DNA of 64,000 nt from an uncultured Eubacterium sp. (GTDB taxonomy: Bacteria; Bacillota; Clostridia; Oscillospirales; Acutalibacteraceae): NCBI GenBank assembly GCA_900539325.1, contig UQCC01000007.1, positions 52,527 to 116,526 of the forward strand, written 5' to 3'. The notes under the pieces are model-generated. The model was given only the letters and a program-made list of their open reading frames with translations, was not told the origin of the DNA and made no database searches. Below, piece after piece: positions 24,186 to 33,191 of the stretch. The stretch's first letter is position 1; each line of letters opens with the position of its first letter. The translations under genes and the position numbers were made by a program.

Positions 24186-25718
24186 TTATTCAATAATTGA
24201 CTTACCTGTCATTTCGGCAGGTTGAGGCATAGACATAACCTTGAGCATAGTAGGAACTATATCTGAAAGTTTGCCGCCCTCACGGAGTTTTACATCGCCG
24301 CAGTTGCAAACAATGAAAGGAACCTCATTTGTTGTATGAGCGGTGAACGGTGAGCCGTCAGCTTCTTTCATTTGATCGGCATTGCCGTGGTCAGCAGTAA
24401 TAAAGAGAGTGCCGCCGTTATCCATAACAGCTTGATAGAGAGAGCCAACGCACTCATCAACAGCCTCAACAGCTTTAACTGCCGCATCAAACACGCCTGT
24501 ATGGCCTACCATATCGCAGTTTGCAAAGTTTACGATAACAACATCATATTTGCCCGAACGAACAGCCTCGTTGAGTTTTTCAGAAACGAGATAAGCCGAC
24601 ATTTCAGGTTGTAAATCATAAGTTGCAACCTTTGGTGACGGAATAAGAATTCTGTCCTCGCCCTTGTTAACGGCTTCAACACCGCCGTTGAAGAAGAAAG
24701 TTACATGAGCGTATTTTTCTGTTTCGGCAATACGGAGCTGAGTCATACCGTTGTTTGCAAGATATTCGCCGAATGTATTTTTAAGAGTCTGAGGCTTGAA
24801 AGCAACATCAACATTAGGCATTGTTGCATCGTACTGAGTCATACATACATAGTTAACCGGGAAATACTTTCTTTCAAATCCTGTAAAATCAGGGTCAACA
24901 AAAGTACGGGTGATTTCTCTTGCACGGTCAGGACGGAAGTTGAAGAACACAACGGAGTCGCCTTCTGTAACTCTGCCCTCATTTTCAAGAGTAACGGTTG
25001 GAAGAATGAACTCATCTGTAAGGTTCTTGCCGTCACCGTCTACGGTTTCATAAGAAGCCTCGATAGCGGCAACAGGGTCTGTATTCTTATTGCCCTCGCC
25101 GAAAACAACGGCGTCATAAGCCTTTTTAACTCTATCCCAGTTATTATCTCTGTCCATAGCGTAGTATCTGCCCATTACAGTGGCAACTTTGCCTACGCCG
25201 ATTTCGTTCATCTTTTCAATAGCTTCGGCAACATAATCCTTACCCGATGTAGGCGGAACATCTCTGCCGTCCATAATGCAGTGAAGATAAACCTTATCCT
25301 GACCCATTCTTTTTGCAAGTTCCACAAGAGCAAAAATGTGCTTATTGTGGCTGTGAACGCCGCCGTCTGACATAAGGCCCATAAGGTGAAGTGCCTTGCC
25401 TGAATCGATTGATTTTTGAACAGCGTTTTTGAGTGCTTCATTTTCAAAGAACTCGCCGTCATCAATAGCCTTTGTAATTCTTGTAAGTTCCTGATAAACA
25501 ACTCTGCCGGCACCCATATTTGTGTGGCCTACTTCGGAGTTGCCCATTTGACCGTCAGGCAAACCTACATCCATACCTGAAGCACCGATATAAGTGTAAG
25601 GATATTTTTCCATAAGCATATCGAGGTTAGGCTTTTTTGCAGCCGCAACAGCGTTGCCGTAATCACTCTTATTATGGCCGAAGCCATCCATTATACAAAG
25701 AACATTAGTCTTTTTCAT
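24186..25718 (-). CDS. gpmI: 2,3-bisphosphoglycerate-independent phosphoglycerate mutase
   Basis: 510 residues. IMDGFGHN near residue 8 carries the first metal Asp; MGNSEVGHTNMGAGR near 58 has the Ser that is transiently phosphorylated; HIFALVE, RFNFRPDRAR-like NFRPDRAREITR near 255 and TADHGNADQM near 440 complete the alkaline-phosphatase-type site. It interconverts 3- and 2-phosphoglycerate with Mn2+. ATG at 25718 follows AAGGAG; a longer in-frame reading would run into repeat sequence. Last gene of the pgk-tpiA-gpmI run. Confidence 0.96.
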   Translation of the reverse strand: MKKTNVLCIMDGFGHNKSDYGNAVAAAKKPNLDMLMEKYPYTYIGASGMDVGLPDGQMGNSEVGHTNMGAGRVVYQELTRITKAIDDGEFFENEALKNAVQKSIDSGKALHLMGLMSDGGVHSHNKHIFALVELAKRMGQDKVYLHCIMDGRDVPPTSGKDYVAEAIEKMNEIGVGKVATVMGRYYAMDRDNNWDRVKKAYDAVVFGEGNKNTDPVAAIEASYETVDGDGKNLTDEFILPTVTLENEGRVTEGDSVVFFNFRPDRAREITRTFVDPDFTGFERKYFPVNYVCMTQYDATMPNVDVAFKPQTLKNTFGEYLANNGMTQLRIAETEKYAHVTFFFNGGVEAVNKGEDRILIPSPKVATYDLQPEMSAYLVSEKLNEAVRSGKYDVVIVNFANCDMVGHTGVFDAAVKAVEAVDECVGSLYQAVMDNGGTLFITADHGNADQMKEADGSPFTAHTTNEVPFIVCNCGDVKLREGGKLSDIVPTMLKVMSMPQPAEMTGKSIIE

Positions 25719-25752
25719 ATTAAATCTCCTTGGTTTGAAAGTTGGGGCATAA

Positions 25753-25833
25753 TTAAGGGATAACCCCTCAGTCGTGCAAAGCACGACAGCTCCCATTATA
25801 AATAAGGGGCGCCTAATTAAAGGTCGCCCCTAC
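25753..25833. repeat. Intergenic repeat patch with partial dispersed repeat
   Basis: Contains AACCCCTCAGTC, a 7-bp hairpin GTCGTGC/GCACGAC, then TTATAAATAAGGGGCGCC and GGTCGCCCCTAC, the right end of the dispersed repeat. The TTATAAATAAG core also occurs at 19753-19763. It sits between tpiA and gpmI and may attenuate readthrough. Confidence 0.6.
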
Positions 25834-25862
25834 AATGAGGCGATACCGCCTGCAAAAATATT

Positions 25863-26630
25863 TTATTTTGAAGCTGCTTTTACGATTACAGAGAAATCGT
25901 GAGCCTTGAGTGAAGCACCGCCGATAAGGCCGCCGTCAACATTTTCTTTTGATGTGAGTTCATCGGCATTGCCTGCGTTCATTGAACCGCCGTACTGAAT
26001 TGTAACACCCTGTGCGGCATCGTCGCCGTAAGCTTCTGCGATAGCGGCACGAACATAGCCGTTGCCCTCGTCAGCCTGATCAGCTGTTGCTGTAACGCCT
26101 GTGCCGATTGCCCATACAGGTTCGTAAGCGATAACAACATTCTTGAGTTGTTCTGCTGTTACATTTGTAAGAGCCATCTTTGTTTGGAACTTCAAAAGAG
26201 TTTCTGTATAGCCGAGTTCTCTTTGTTCAAGAGTTTCGCCTACGCAAATGATTGGCTTAAGGCCTTTTTCAAGAGCCTTGAGTGTGCGAAGGTTAACGGT
26301 TTGGTCTGTTTCGCCGAAATATGTTCTTCTTTCGCTGTGGCCGATAACAACATATTCAACACCGAGTTCGTTAAGCATATCTGCCGAAACTTCACCTGTG
26401 AAAGCACCGCTGTCCTTAAAGTGAACATTTTCTGCACCGATTTTAATATTTGAGCCTTTTGCTGCTTCAACAGCTGCAGGAATATCTACGAAAGGTACGC
26501 AAAGTACAACTTCGCAATCTGCATCTGCAACAAGTGGTTTCATTTCATTAATCAAAGCTGTTGTCTGTGCCGGAGTGTTGTTCATCTTCCAGTTGCCGGC
26601 AATAATAGCTTTTCTCTTTGCTTTATTCAT
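25863..26630 (-). CDS. tpiA: Triosephosphate isomerase
   Basis: 255 residues. GNWKMN at residues 12-17 (catalytic Lys), GHSERR near 97 (catalytic His), AYEPVWAIGTG near 168 (catalytic Glu and flexible loop 6), and GGSMN near 214 (phosphate grip). It interconverts dihydroxyacetone phosphate and glyceraldehyde 3-phosphate. It follows pgk by 24 bases. Confidence 0.97.
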   Translation of the reverse strand: MNKAKRKAIIAGNWKMNNTPAQTTALINEMKPLVADADCEVVLCVPFVDIPAAVEAAKGSNIKIGAENVHFKDSGAFTGEVSADMLNELGVEYVVIGHSERRTYFGETDQTVNLRTLKALEKGLKPIICVGETLEQRELGYTETLLKFQTKMALTNVTAEQLKNVVIAYEPVWAIGTGVTATADQADEGNGYVRAAIAEAYGDDAAQGVTIQYGGSMNAGNADELTSKENVDGGLIGGASLKAHDFSVIVKAASK

Positions 26631-26654
26631 TACAATTACCTCTTTTGTATTAAA

Positions 26655-27854
26655 TTAGTCTTTATCTTGAAGAGCAGCGATACCAGGAAGTTCCTTACCT
26701 TCAAGGAATTCAAGTGAAGCGCCGCCGCCTGTTGAAATATGGCTCATTTTGTCAGCAAAGCCAAGTTTTGTAACAGCTGCAACAGAGTCGCCGCCGCCGA
26801 TGATTGATACTGCGCCTGATTCTGCAACAGCGTTTGCTACTGCGATTGTACCTGCTGCAAAGTTATCCCATTCGGATACGCCCATAGGACCGTTCCAAAT
26901 TACTGTACCTGCACCCTTGATAGCGTCAACGAAAACTTCCATTGACTTAGGGCCGATATCAAGACCCATCCAACCGTCAGGAATTTCATCAGAGCTAACA
27001 ATCTTTGCTTCTGTGTCAGCAGCATACTCTCTACCAACCTTGTTATCAACAGGGATAAGGAACTTAACGCCCTTTGCCTCTGCGTCAGCCATCATTTGAC
27101 CTGCTTTTTCAACCCAGTCAGCCTCAAGAAGAGAATCACCGATTGTGTGACCGAGATACTTCATAAATGTATAAGCCATACCGCCGCCGATGATGATAGT
27201 ATCGCACTTGTCGATGAGGTTTGAAATTACACCGATTTTATCCGATACCTTTGCACCGCCGAGGATTGCAACGAGAGGTCTCTTTGGATTTGCAAGAGCG
27301 CCGCCCATAAACTTGATTTCCTTTTGGATGAGGAAACCGCAAACAGCAGGAAGATAAGCCGCAACGCCTGTTGTTGAGCAGTGTGCTCTGTGAGCTGTGC
27401 CGAATGCGTCGTTAACAAAGATGTCTGCAAGAGAAGCAAGTTCTTTTGAGAAGTTCTCTTCGTTCTTTGTTTCTTCTTTTCTGTATCTAACATTTTCAAG
27501 AAGCATAACTTCGCCGTCTTTAAGTTCAGCGGCAAGCTTCTTTGCGTTTTCACCTACTACTTCAGGATCTTCTGCAAGTTTAACTTCTGTGCCGAGGTAC
27601 TCGGAGAGTTTCTTTGCAACAGGAGCAAGACTGAATTCAGGCTTATATTCTCCCTTAGGTCTGCCAAGGTGTGAGCAAAGGATAACCTTTGCGCCGTGTT
27701 CCATCAAATACTTAATTGTAGGCAAAGCCGCTACAATTCTCTTATCATTTGTGATTTCGCCGTCCATAAGAGGAACATTGAAGTCGCAACGGGCAAGAAC
27801 TCTTTTGCCCTTTACATCAATATCTTCGATAGTCTTTTTGTTAAGTGCTTCCAT
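26655..27854 (-). CDS. pgk: Phosphoglycerate kinase
   Basis: 399 residues, normal length. RCDFNVPL near residue 20, HLGRPKG near 60, GGAKVSDKIGV near 195 and GGGDSVAAV near 370 mark substrate and nucleotide sites. It makes ATP from 1,3-bisphosphoglycerate. First gene of pgk-tpiA-gpmI; gapA and eno are not in the window. ATG at 27854 follows AAGGAGA; an upstream in-frame start overlaps the SD and is rejected. Confidence 0.97.
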   Translation of the reverse strand: MEALNKKTIEDIDVKGKRVLARCDFNVPLMDGEITNDKRIVAALPTIKYLMEHGAKVILCSHLGRPKGEYKPEFSLAPVAKKLSEYLGTEVKLAEDPEVVGENAKKLAAELKDGEVMLLENVRYRKEETKNEENFSKELASLADIFVNDAFGTAHRAHCSTTGVAAYLPAVCGFLIQKEIKFMGGALANPKRPLVAILGGAKVSDKIGVISNLIDKCDTIIIGGGMAYTFMKYLGHTIGDSLLEADWVEKAGQMMADAEAKGVKFLIPVDNKVGREYAADTEAKIVSSDEIPDGWMGLDIGPKSMEVFVDAIKGAGTVIWNGPMGVSEWDNFAAGTIAVANAVAESGAVSIIGGGDSVAAVTKLGFADKMSHISTGGGASLEFLEGKELPGIAALQDKD

Positions 27855-27888
27855 GATTTTATCTCCTTTATGAATTTTTAACAATAGT

Positions 27889-27917
27889 ATTATACAGTAT
27901 CTTTATTGATAAATCAA
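27889..27917 (-). promoter_or_regulatory. Promoter of pgk-tpiA-gpmI
   Basis: TTGATT (27917-27912), 17 bases, perfect TATAAT (27894-27889), about 35 bases before the pgk start. Confidence 0.8.
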
Positions 27918-27930
27918 TAATAAATGTTAA

Positions 27931-28872
27931 TTATTTAACAAATTCTGTTGTAACCTTTACAATGTTTTCTGCCGAAAGACCAAACTGCTTGAGAAGATCC
28001 TTTGCAGGGCCCGAATGACCGAACACATCATTTACGCCGATACGCTTAACCGGAGTAGGGCATTTTTCAGAAAGGCAAGCACATACGGCTTCGCCCAAAC
28101 CGCCGATAATGTTGTGTTCTTCAACGGTTACAACCTTGCCTGTTTTCTTTGCCGAGGCAACAATGAGTTCCTCATCAAGAGGCTTGATAGTTGCAATGTT
28201 AATGATTTCGGCATCTATTCCCTGCTCTGCAAGAGTCTTGCCCGCTTCGATAGCTTCGGCAACCATAAGACCGTTTGCAACGATTGTTACATCCTTACCT
28301 TCTTTGATAATCTCGCCCTTGCCGATTTCAAACTTATAGCTGTCATCGTGAAATACAGGAACGGCAAGTCTGCCGAATCTCAAATATACAGGACCTTCAT
28401 ATTCATAAGCAGCCTTAACAGCCTGCTTTGCTTCAACATCGTCCGCCGGACAAATAACAACCATGCCCGGAATAGAACGCATAAGCGCAAAATCTTCACA
28501 GCACTGATGGCTTGCACCGTCCTCACCTACGGAAATACCGGCGTGAGTTGCACCGATTTTTACATTAAGGTGCGGATAACCGATTGAGTTACGAACCTGC
28601 TCAAAGGCTCTGCCTGCCGCAAACATTGCAAATGATGAGGCAAACGGAACAAGTCCCATAGTGCTCATACCTGCTGCGGCACAAATCATATTTGCTTCTG
28701 CGATACCGCAATCAAAATGTCTGTCGGGATAATCCTTTTTGAAAATGCCTGTTTTTGTTGCAGCCGCAAGGTCGGCGTCAAGAACGACGAGTTTATCTGC
28801 TCCGCTTGCCGCAAGTTCTTTAAGTGCGTTACCGTAACTGCCACGGGTAGCAATACATTTTACTTCGCTCAT
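27931..28872 (-). CDS. tktB: Transketolase, C-terminal subunit
   Basis: 313 residues covering the pyrimidine-binding and C-terminal transketolase domains. FDCGIAEANMICAAAGMS near residue 53 holds the Glu that activates thiamine diphosphate; GATHAGISVGEDGASHQ near 107 is the substrate-site histidine loop. Together with the upstream half-gene it forms a two-subunit transketolase of the pentose phosphate pathway, a common arrangement in Clostridia. The two genes are two bases apart. The symbol is by usage only. Confidence 0.92.
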   Translation of the reverse strand: MSEVKCIATRGSYGNALKELAASGADKLVVLDADLAAATKTGIFKKDYPDRHFDCGIAEANMICAAAGMSTMGLVPFASSFAMFAAGRAFEQVRNSIGYPHLNVKIGATHAGISVGEDGASHQCCEDFALMRSIPGMVVICPADDVEAKQAVKAAYEYEGPVYLRFGRLAVPVFHDDSYKFEIGKGEIIKEGKDVTIVANGLMVAEAIEAGKTLAEQGIDAEIINIATIKPLDEELIVASAKKTGKVVTVEEHNIIGGLGEAVCACLSEKCPTPVKRIGVNDVFGHSGPAKDLLKQFGLSAENIVKVTTEFVK

Positions 28873-28874
28873 AC

Positions 28875-29714
28875 TTACGCCTCCAATTCTGCAAGCTTGG
28901 CATTAAGTTCTGCCATAGCAATGTTATATTCTTCTTCGTTAGGAGCTTTTCCGTGCCAGCCCACTTGATTTTCCATATAAGAAACGCCCTTGCCTTTTAT
29001 AGTGTTCATAATGATTGCAAAAGGCTTTGTTGACTTGTGGAAAGCATCAAAAGCTTTTTCAATTTCGTCAAAATCATTGCCGTCAATAGTGATAACATCA
29101 AAGCCGAAAGCCTTAACCTTTTCGTCGATAGGCTCAGCAGACATAACCTCACTGCACGGACCGTCAATTTGAAGACCGTTGCAGTCAATAATAATGCAAA
29201 GATTGTCAAGTTTGTATTGGTTGGCAAACATCATAGCCTCCCAAACCTGACCTTCTTCAATTTCACCGTCACCCAAAACAGAGTAGATATTTACATCTTT
29301 GCCGAGATACTTTGCACCCTTTGCCATACCGACAGCAACGCTGATGCCCTGACCGAGAGAGCCTGTACTCATATCAACGCCCGGAACGGTATTCATATTA
29401 GGGTGACCCTGAAGATAAGAATCAATGTGACGAAGTGTTTTCAAATCCTCAACCGGGAAAAATCCCTTATATGCAAGAGCAGCATACAAACCCGGTGCAC
29501 AATGGCCCTTTGAAAGAACAAGTCTGTCCCTATCGTCCCACTTAGGATTCTTAGGGTCTACTCTCATTTCCTTTTCATAAAGATAAGCAAAAACATCTGC
29601 CGCAGAAAGCGAGCCACCCGGATGTCCTGCTTTTGCATTATAAGTACCCTCAATTATGCCCATACGAATTTTTGTGGCATAAATTTCGAGTTCTTTTTTA
29701 CATACTGAATCCAT
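28875..29714 (-). CDS. tktA: Transketolase, N-terminal subunit
   Basis: 279 residues. GHPGGSLSAADV near residue 30, GSLGQGISVAVGMA near 117 and GDGEIEEGQVWEAMMFA near 147 plus CNGLQIDG near 178 form the thiamine diphosphate and Mg2+-binding domain. It lacks the pyrimidine domain, which is the next gene. Promoter directly upstream. Confidence 0.93.
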   Translation of the reverse strand: MDSVCKKELEIYATKIRMGIIEGTYNAKAGHPGGSLSAADVFAYLYEKEMRVDPKNPKWDDRDRLVLSKGHCAPGLYAALAYKGFFPVEDLKTLRHIDSYLQGHPNMNTVPGVDMSTGSLGQGISVAVGMAKGAKYLGKDVNIYSVLGDGEIEEGQVWEAMMFANQYKLDNLCIIIDCNGLQIDGPCSEVMSAEPIDEKVKAFGFDVITIDGNDFDEIEKAFDAFHKSTKPFAIIMNTIKGKGVSYMENQVGWHGKAPNEEEYNIAMAELNAKLAELEA

Positions 29715-29750
29715 AAAAAAGCTCCTTTAAAAATCTTTATTATCGTTTTT

Positions 29751-29779
29751 ATTGTACCAAATTACAACCGAATGTGCAA
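29751..29779 (-). promoter_or_regulatory. Promoter of the split transketolase genes
   Basis: TTGCAC (29779-29774), 17 bases, TACAAT (29756-29751), about 35 bases before the start codon. Confidence 0.7.
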
Positions 29780-29848
29780 GAAGAAATTATCATATTATAT
29801 ATGTTAACTTATACAGTAAATTAATATTCAATTTGTACAAATATAACA

Positions 29849-29877
29849 TTGATTTAAAGTTTAAATATGTGTATAAT
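29849..29877 (+). promoter_or_regulatory. Promoter of the GT-C-like/GT2 operon
   Basis: TTGATT at 29849-29854 and perfect TATAAT at 29872-29877, 17 bases apart, 30 bases before the start codon. Confidence 0.8.
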
Positions 29878-29906
29878 TAACATTAAGACATTACAAAGGA
29901 GAAGCT

Positions 29907-31490
29907 ATGGATCAAACAACTGCAAATAAAGAAAAAAAGTTAACCGATAAAGTTATAAAAATAATGACAGCCGTCATATCGGTTTTGCCGTTTTTTTCGC
30001 TTTTTATGGCAAAATGGCAAACCGATCCGGACACCTACTGGATTATCAAAACAGGTGAATACATCTGCAAACACGGAATTCCTACCAAGGATTTTTTGAC
30101 ATTTCATACAAACATGGACCTTGTGGTTCAACAATGGCTGTCGGATGTAATATATTACAAACTATACAATGCAATGGGCTTTTTCGGGCCTATGTTGCTT
30201 GTGCTTATAATGTATTGTATTTTTATAGTCTTATTCAAAAAGCTTTGCTTACAAATATCAAACAAACCTATTATTGCAAGTTTTGTAACATTTGCCGCCG
30301 CACTCGGTATGATAAACTTTTTTGTTACAAGACCTCAGATTTTTACATATTCAATAATTCTCGTTGAATTGATATGCCTTGAAAAATTCGTAAAAAGCAA
30401 CAATTGGAAGCACTTGATACCTCTGCCGATTTTATCAATACTTGTGGTTAATTTGCACGCATCAATGTGGACAATGCTGTTTATAGTATTGTTGCCATAT
30501 ATGGCAAACGCTTTGCCGATAAAGATTAAAGGCAAATCCATTGCCTGCTGCAAGTTGATGCCGCTCATAATTGTTGCAATAATAATGGCAGCTTGCGGAC
30601 TTATCACTCCTTACGGAATAAAAGGTCTTTCATTTTTATTCACAACATCAATCGGCGACAAGGTGAACAGTGCTATTTTAGAATTAAAGCCGCTTACCGT
30701 ATCAAAAAATAATTTTTCATTTCTTATTTATCCAACAGCAATTCTTGCAATTTATATTTTTTATAAAAAAGGCAAAACAAGTATCAGACACGCTTTGCTC
30801 TCAGTCGGCACTGCTTTAATGATGATGATGTACGTAAAGCTCATACCGTATTTTATTATTTGTGCAATTCCTTCAACGCTCAAATATATTGATAACATAA
30901 ATTTCCGCAAAGAGTTTATGAAATTGGTTGCAAAAGACCAAGAAGCAAAAAAATCACAAAACAAAAAAGAGTCCAAAGGACTCATTAAATGCACGGTTGC
31001 GCTTATAATCGTTATATCAGTCGGAATTGTAGGCTATCTTGCAAACAGCTTTTATACCCAAGCGTCAAATTATATTAAATATGACGGCGGCAGCAAATCA
31101 ACTGTATATATGGATAAAGCAATTGATAAAATGCAAGAGGACATTGACAAAAACAATGTTACCGATTTAAGATTATTTAACGGCTTCAATACAGGCGGTT
31201 ACCTTGAATTCAAAGGATATACCACCTACATTGACCCCCGTGCCGACTCGTTCGTTAAGGAAGCCAATCACGAATATGATTACTTAACCGAATATTTTAA
31301 CTTGATTAACGGAAAAAAAGACTACAAAAAAGTTTTCAACAAATATAACTTTAATTATGCTTTTGTTGATATAAATTCCGAAAAGCCTTTGTATGTCAAC
31401 TTGAAAAACGATGAAAATTACCAACTGATTTATAAAAACAAAAAAAATGCAGTATTTAAAAAAATATCACAAACAGGAAGTAAACAATGA
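29907..31490 (+). CDS. Multipass membrane protein, GT-C glycosyltransferase-like
   Basis: 527 residues with about ten to eleven hydrophobic segments up to residue ~385 and a soluble C-terminal ~140 residues. The first outside loop has DPDTYWIIKTGEYI (near residue 39) followed by VVQQWLSDVIYY (near 72), an acidic-plus-aromatic layout seen in GT-C-fold transferases and related gut Clostridia proteins. No family-specific signature beyond that. Overlaps the next gene, a polyprenyl-phosphate sugar synthase-like GT2, by 4 bases (ATGA), so it may use the lipid-linked sugar made by that enzyme. Activity is inferred from topology and context only. Confidence 0.6.
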   Translation: MDQTTANKEKKLTDKVIKIMTAVISVLPFFSLFMAKWQTDPDTYWIIKTGEYICKHGIPTKDFLTFHTNMDLVVQQWLSDVIYYKLYNAMGFFGPMLLVLIMYCIFIVLFKKLCLQISNKPIIASFVTFAAALGMINFFVTRPQIFTYSIILVELICLEKFVKSNNWKHLIPLPILSILVVNLHASMWTMLFIVLLPYMANALPIKIKGKSIACCKLMPLIIVAIIMAACGLITPYGIKGLSFLFTTSIGDKVNSAILELKPLTVSKNNFSFLIYPTAILAIYIFYKKGKTSIRHALLSVGTALMMMMYVKLIPYFIICAIPSTLKYIDNINFRKEFMKLVAKDQEAKKSQNKKESKGLIKCTVALIIVISVGIVGYLANSFYTQASNYIKYDGGSKSTVYMDKAIDKMQEDIDKNNVTDLRLFNGFNTGGYLEFKGYTTYIDPRADSFVKEANHEYDYLTEYFNLINGKKDYKKVFNKYNFNYAFVDINSEKPLYVNLKNDENYQLIYKNKKNAVFKKISQTGSKQ

Positions 31491-32419
31491 AAACAGCAGT
31501 ATTAATTCCATGCTACAACGAAGCAAAAACAATAGAAAAAGTAATCAAAGATTTTAAGGAGCATTTGCCACACGCAGAAATCTTTGTTTACGACAACAAC
31601 TCAACCGACGGCACATATGAGATTGCAAAAAAAGCCGGTGCAACCGTAAGAAAAGAAGTTCGCCAAGGCAAAGGCAATGTTGTGCGCTCAATGTTCAGAG
31701 ATATAGACGCAGACTGCTATATAATGGCAGACGGTGACAACACATATCCGGCAAAATTTGCACCCGTGCTTGAAAAAGAAGTACTTGAAGGTAGAGCCGA
31801 TATGGCAGTAGGTGACAGGCTCAGTTCTACATATTTTGAAATGAACAAGCGTCGCTTCCACAACTTCGGCAATGTGCTTGTAAAGGATATGATTAACTTC
31901 CTTTTTCATTCAAAAATCAACGATGTTATGACAGGTGCAAGGGCATTCAACCGTGATTTTGCAAAATCATTTCCTGTTTTATGCAAAGGTTTTGAAATTG
32001 AAACGGAAATGACCATCTTTGCACTTGACAACAACTTTAAAATAGTCGAAAAACCTATTGATTACCAAGACCGTGAGGAAGGAAGCGAAAGCAAGCTCAA
32101 TACATATTCCGACGGCTTTAAGGTGCTCAAAACCATCGGTATGCTGTTCAGAGATACAAAGCCGCTTTCGTTTTTCTCGATTATAGCCGCTATACTTATG
32201 GCGGTGGCGATTGCATTTTTTATCCCGGTATTTATTGAATATATTGAAACGGGATTGGTACCGAGAATTCCGACCTTCCTCGCTTCCGTTACATTCGGTA
32301 TTGTGTCGGGAATGAACTTCTTTGCAGGCGTTGTGCTTTCGGTTCTCCGCAAACAACACAGGCAAGTATTTGAAACGAATCTCAACATAATCAGAATGCT
32401 TGACAAAAACGACAAGTAA
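31487..32419 (+). CDS. Family 2 glycosyltransferase, polyprenyl-phosphate sugar synthase-like (DPM1/GtrB type)
   Basis: 310 residues. LIPCYNEAKTI near residue 5, YDNNSTDGT near 35 and MADGDNTYP near 75 (DxD-type metal site) are GT2 signatures; the catalytic Asp lies in MTGARAFNRDF near 145. Two C-terminal transmembrane segments at about 225-250 and 260-285 anchor it, as in lipid-phosphate sugar synthases. Translationally coupled to the GT-C-like gene. Confidence 0.87.
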   Translation: MKTAVLIPCYNEAKTIEKVIKDFKEHLPHAEIFVYDNNSTDGTYEIAKKAGATVRKEVRQGKGNVVRSMFRDIDADCYIMADGDNTYPAKFAPVLEKEVLEGRADMAVGDRLSSTYFEMNKRRFHNFGNVLVKDMINFLFHSKINDVMTGARAFNRDFAKSFPVLCKGFEIETEMTIFALDNNFKIVEKPIDYQDREEGSESKLNTYSDGFKVLKTIGMLFRDTKPLSFFSIIAAILMAVAIAFFIPVFIEYIETGLVPRIPTFLASVTFGIVSGMNFFAGVVLSVLRKQHRQVFETNLNIIRMLDKNDK

Positions 32420-32432
32420 AACTCCAAATAAT

Positions 32433-32473
32433 AAAGTCAGTCCTCAAAAATTCAAAGGGGCTGACTTTTTTTA
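32433..32473 (+). terminator. Terminator between the GT2 gene and the convergent VTT gene
   Basis: AAAGTCAG (32433-32440) pairs with CTGACTTT (32461-32468), followed by TTTTT. It works best for the plus-strand transcript; the opposite direction has a weaker T-rich tail. Confidence 0.75.
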
Positions 32474-32474
32474 T

Positions 32475-33191
32475 TTATACATTAAGTTTTTGTTTTTTAT
32501 CATTATGTTTTTTATAAATAATCGCACACACTCCCGAAACAACAGCTGTCAAAACAAATATAATCACAGCGGATTTTATATTGTTCTTCATCAATTCGTT
32601 GCCACAAACAGTTGATGTGATTATTGACGGAATTCGTGCAATTGTTGTTATTGCAAAAAATCTGAATAGATTAATATCAGTTGCCGAAACGATATATGTA
32701 AAAATGTCTTTTGGTGTTCCGGGGATAAGATAAAATATCCACAAAAAGAGATTTTGATTATCTGTATCACTCAAAATCCTTAGCTGTTTTATTTGCTCTT
32801 CATTTACAAAAGCACCGATGAACGCTTGTCCAAACACTTTTGAAAGAAAAACGATTACGAGCGAACCTATAAATGTGCCGATTGAGCAATAAAGAAGCCC
32901 TCCCCAAGTGCCAAAAGCGTAGCCTGACGCAATCTCCAACGGTTCGGCAGGTATAATCTTAATCACTGTTTGAAATGCACGAATAAAGATAAACACAACC
33001 GCACTGAAACTCTTGTATTGTGACAGCCAAGCATCAAAACTTTTTGTATCGGATACGAATTCGGTCAGCTGTTTGCCAACGGTAAAATACACCGCCAGAA
33101 ACAAGGCAACAAGGAAAGCGAATGCCACACCGTAAATTATACAAACATTTTTAGGCGGAATCTTGAAGTATTTTTTAAGCAGTTTCATCAT
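32475..33191 (-). CDS. TVP38/TMEM64 (VTT domain) membrane protein
   Basis: 238 residues with five to six hydrophobic segments. IPAEPLEIASGYAFG near residue 77 and IYLIPGTPKDIFTY near 152 are the conserved VTT/DedA-like motifs with the glycine-proline re-entrant pattern. Family members act as lipid scramblases or flippases in several organisms; the substrate here is unknown. Its start overlaps the end of the upstream GT8 gene by 17 bases, so the two are coupled. Confidence 0.83.
   Translation of the reverse strand: MMKLLKKYFKIPPKNVCIIYGVAFAFLVALFLAVYFTVGKQLTEFVSDTKSFDAWLSQYKSFSAVVFIFIRAFQTVIKIIPAEPLEIASGYAFGTWGGLLYCSIGTFIGSLVIVFLSKVFGQAFIGAFVNEEQIKQLRILSDTDNQNLFLWIFYLIPGTPKDIFTYIVSATDINLFRFFAITTIARIPSIITSTVCGNELMKNNIKSAVIIFVLTAVVSGVCAIIYKKHNDKKQKLNV

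Noticed and set aside
27931..29714. Frameshifted transketolase
   Set aside because: The two halves have their own start, SD and stop, and the split form is a normal arrangement in Clostridia.
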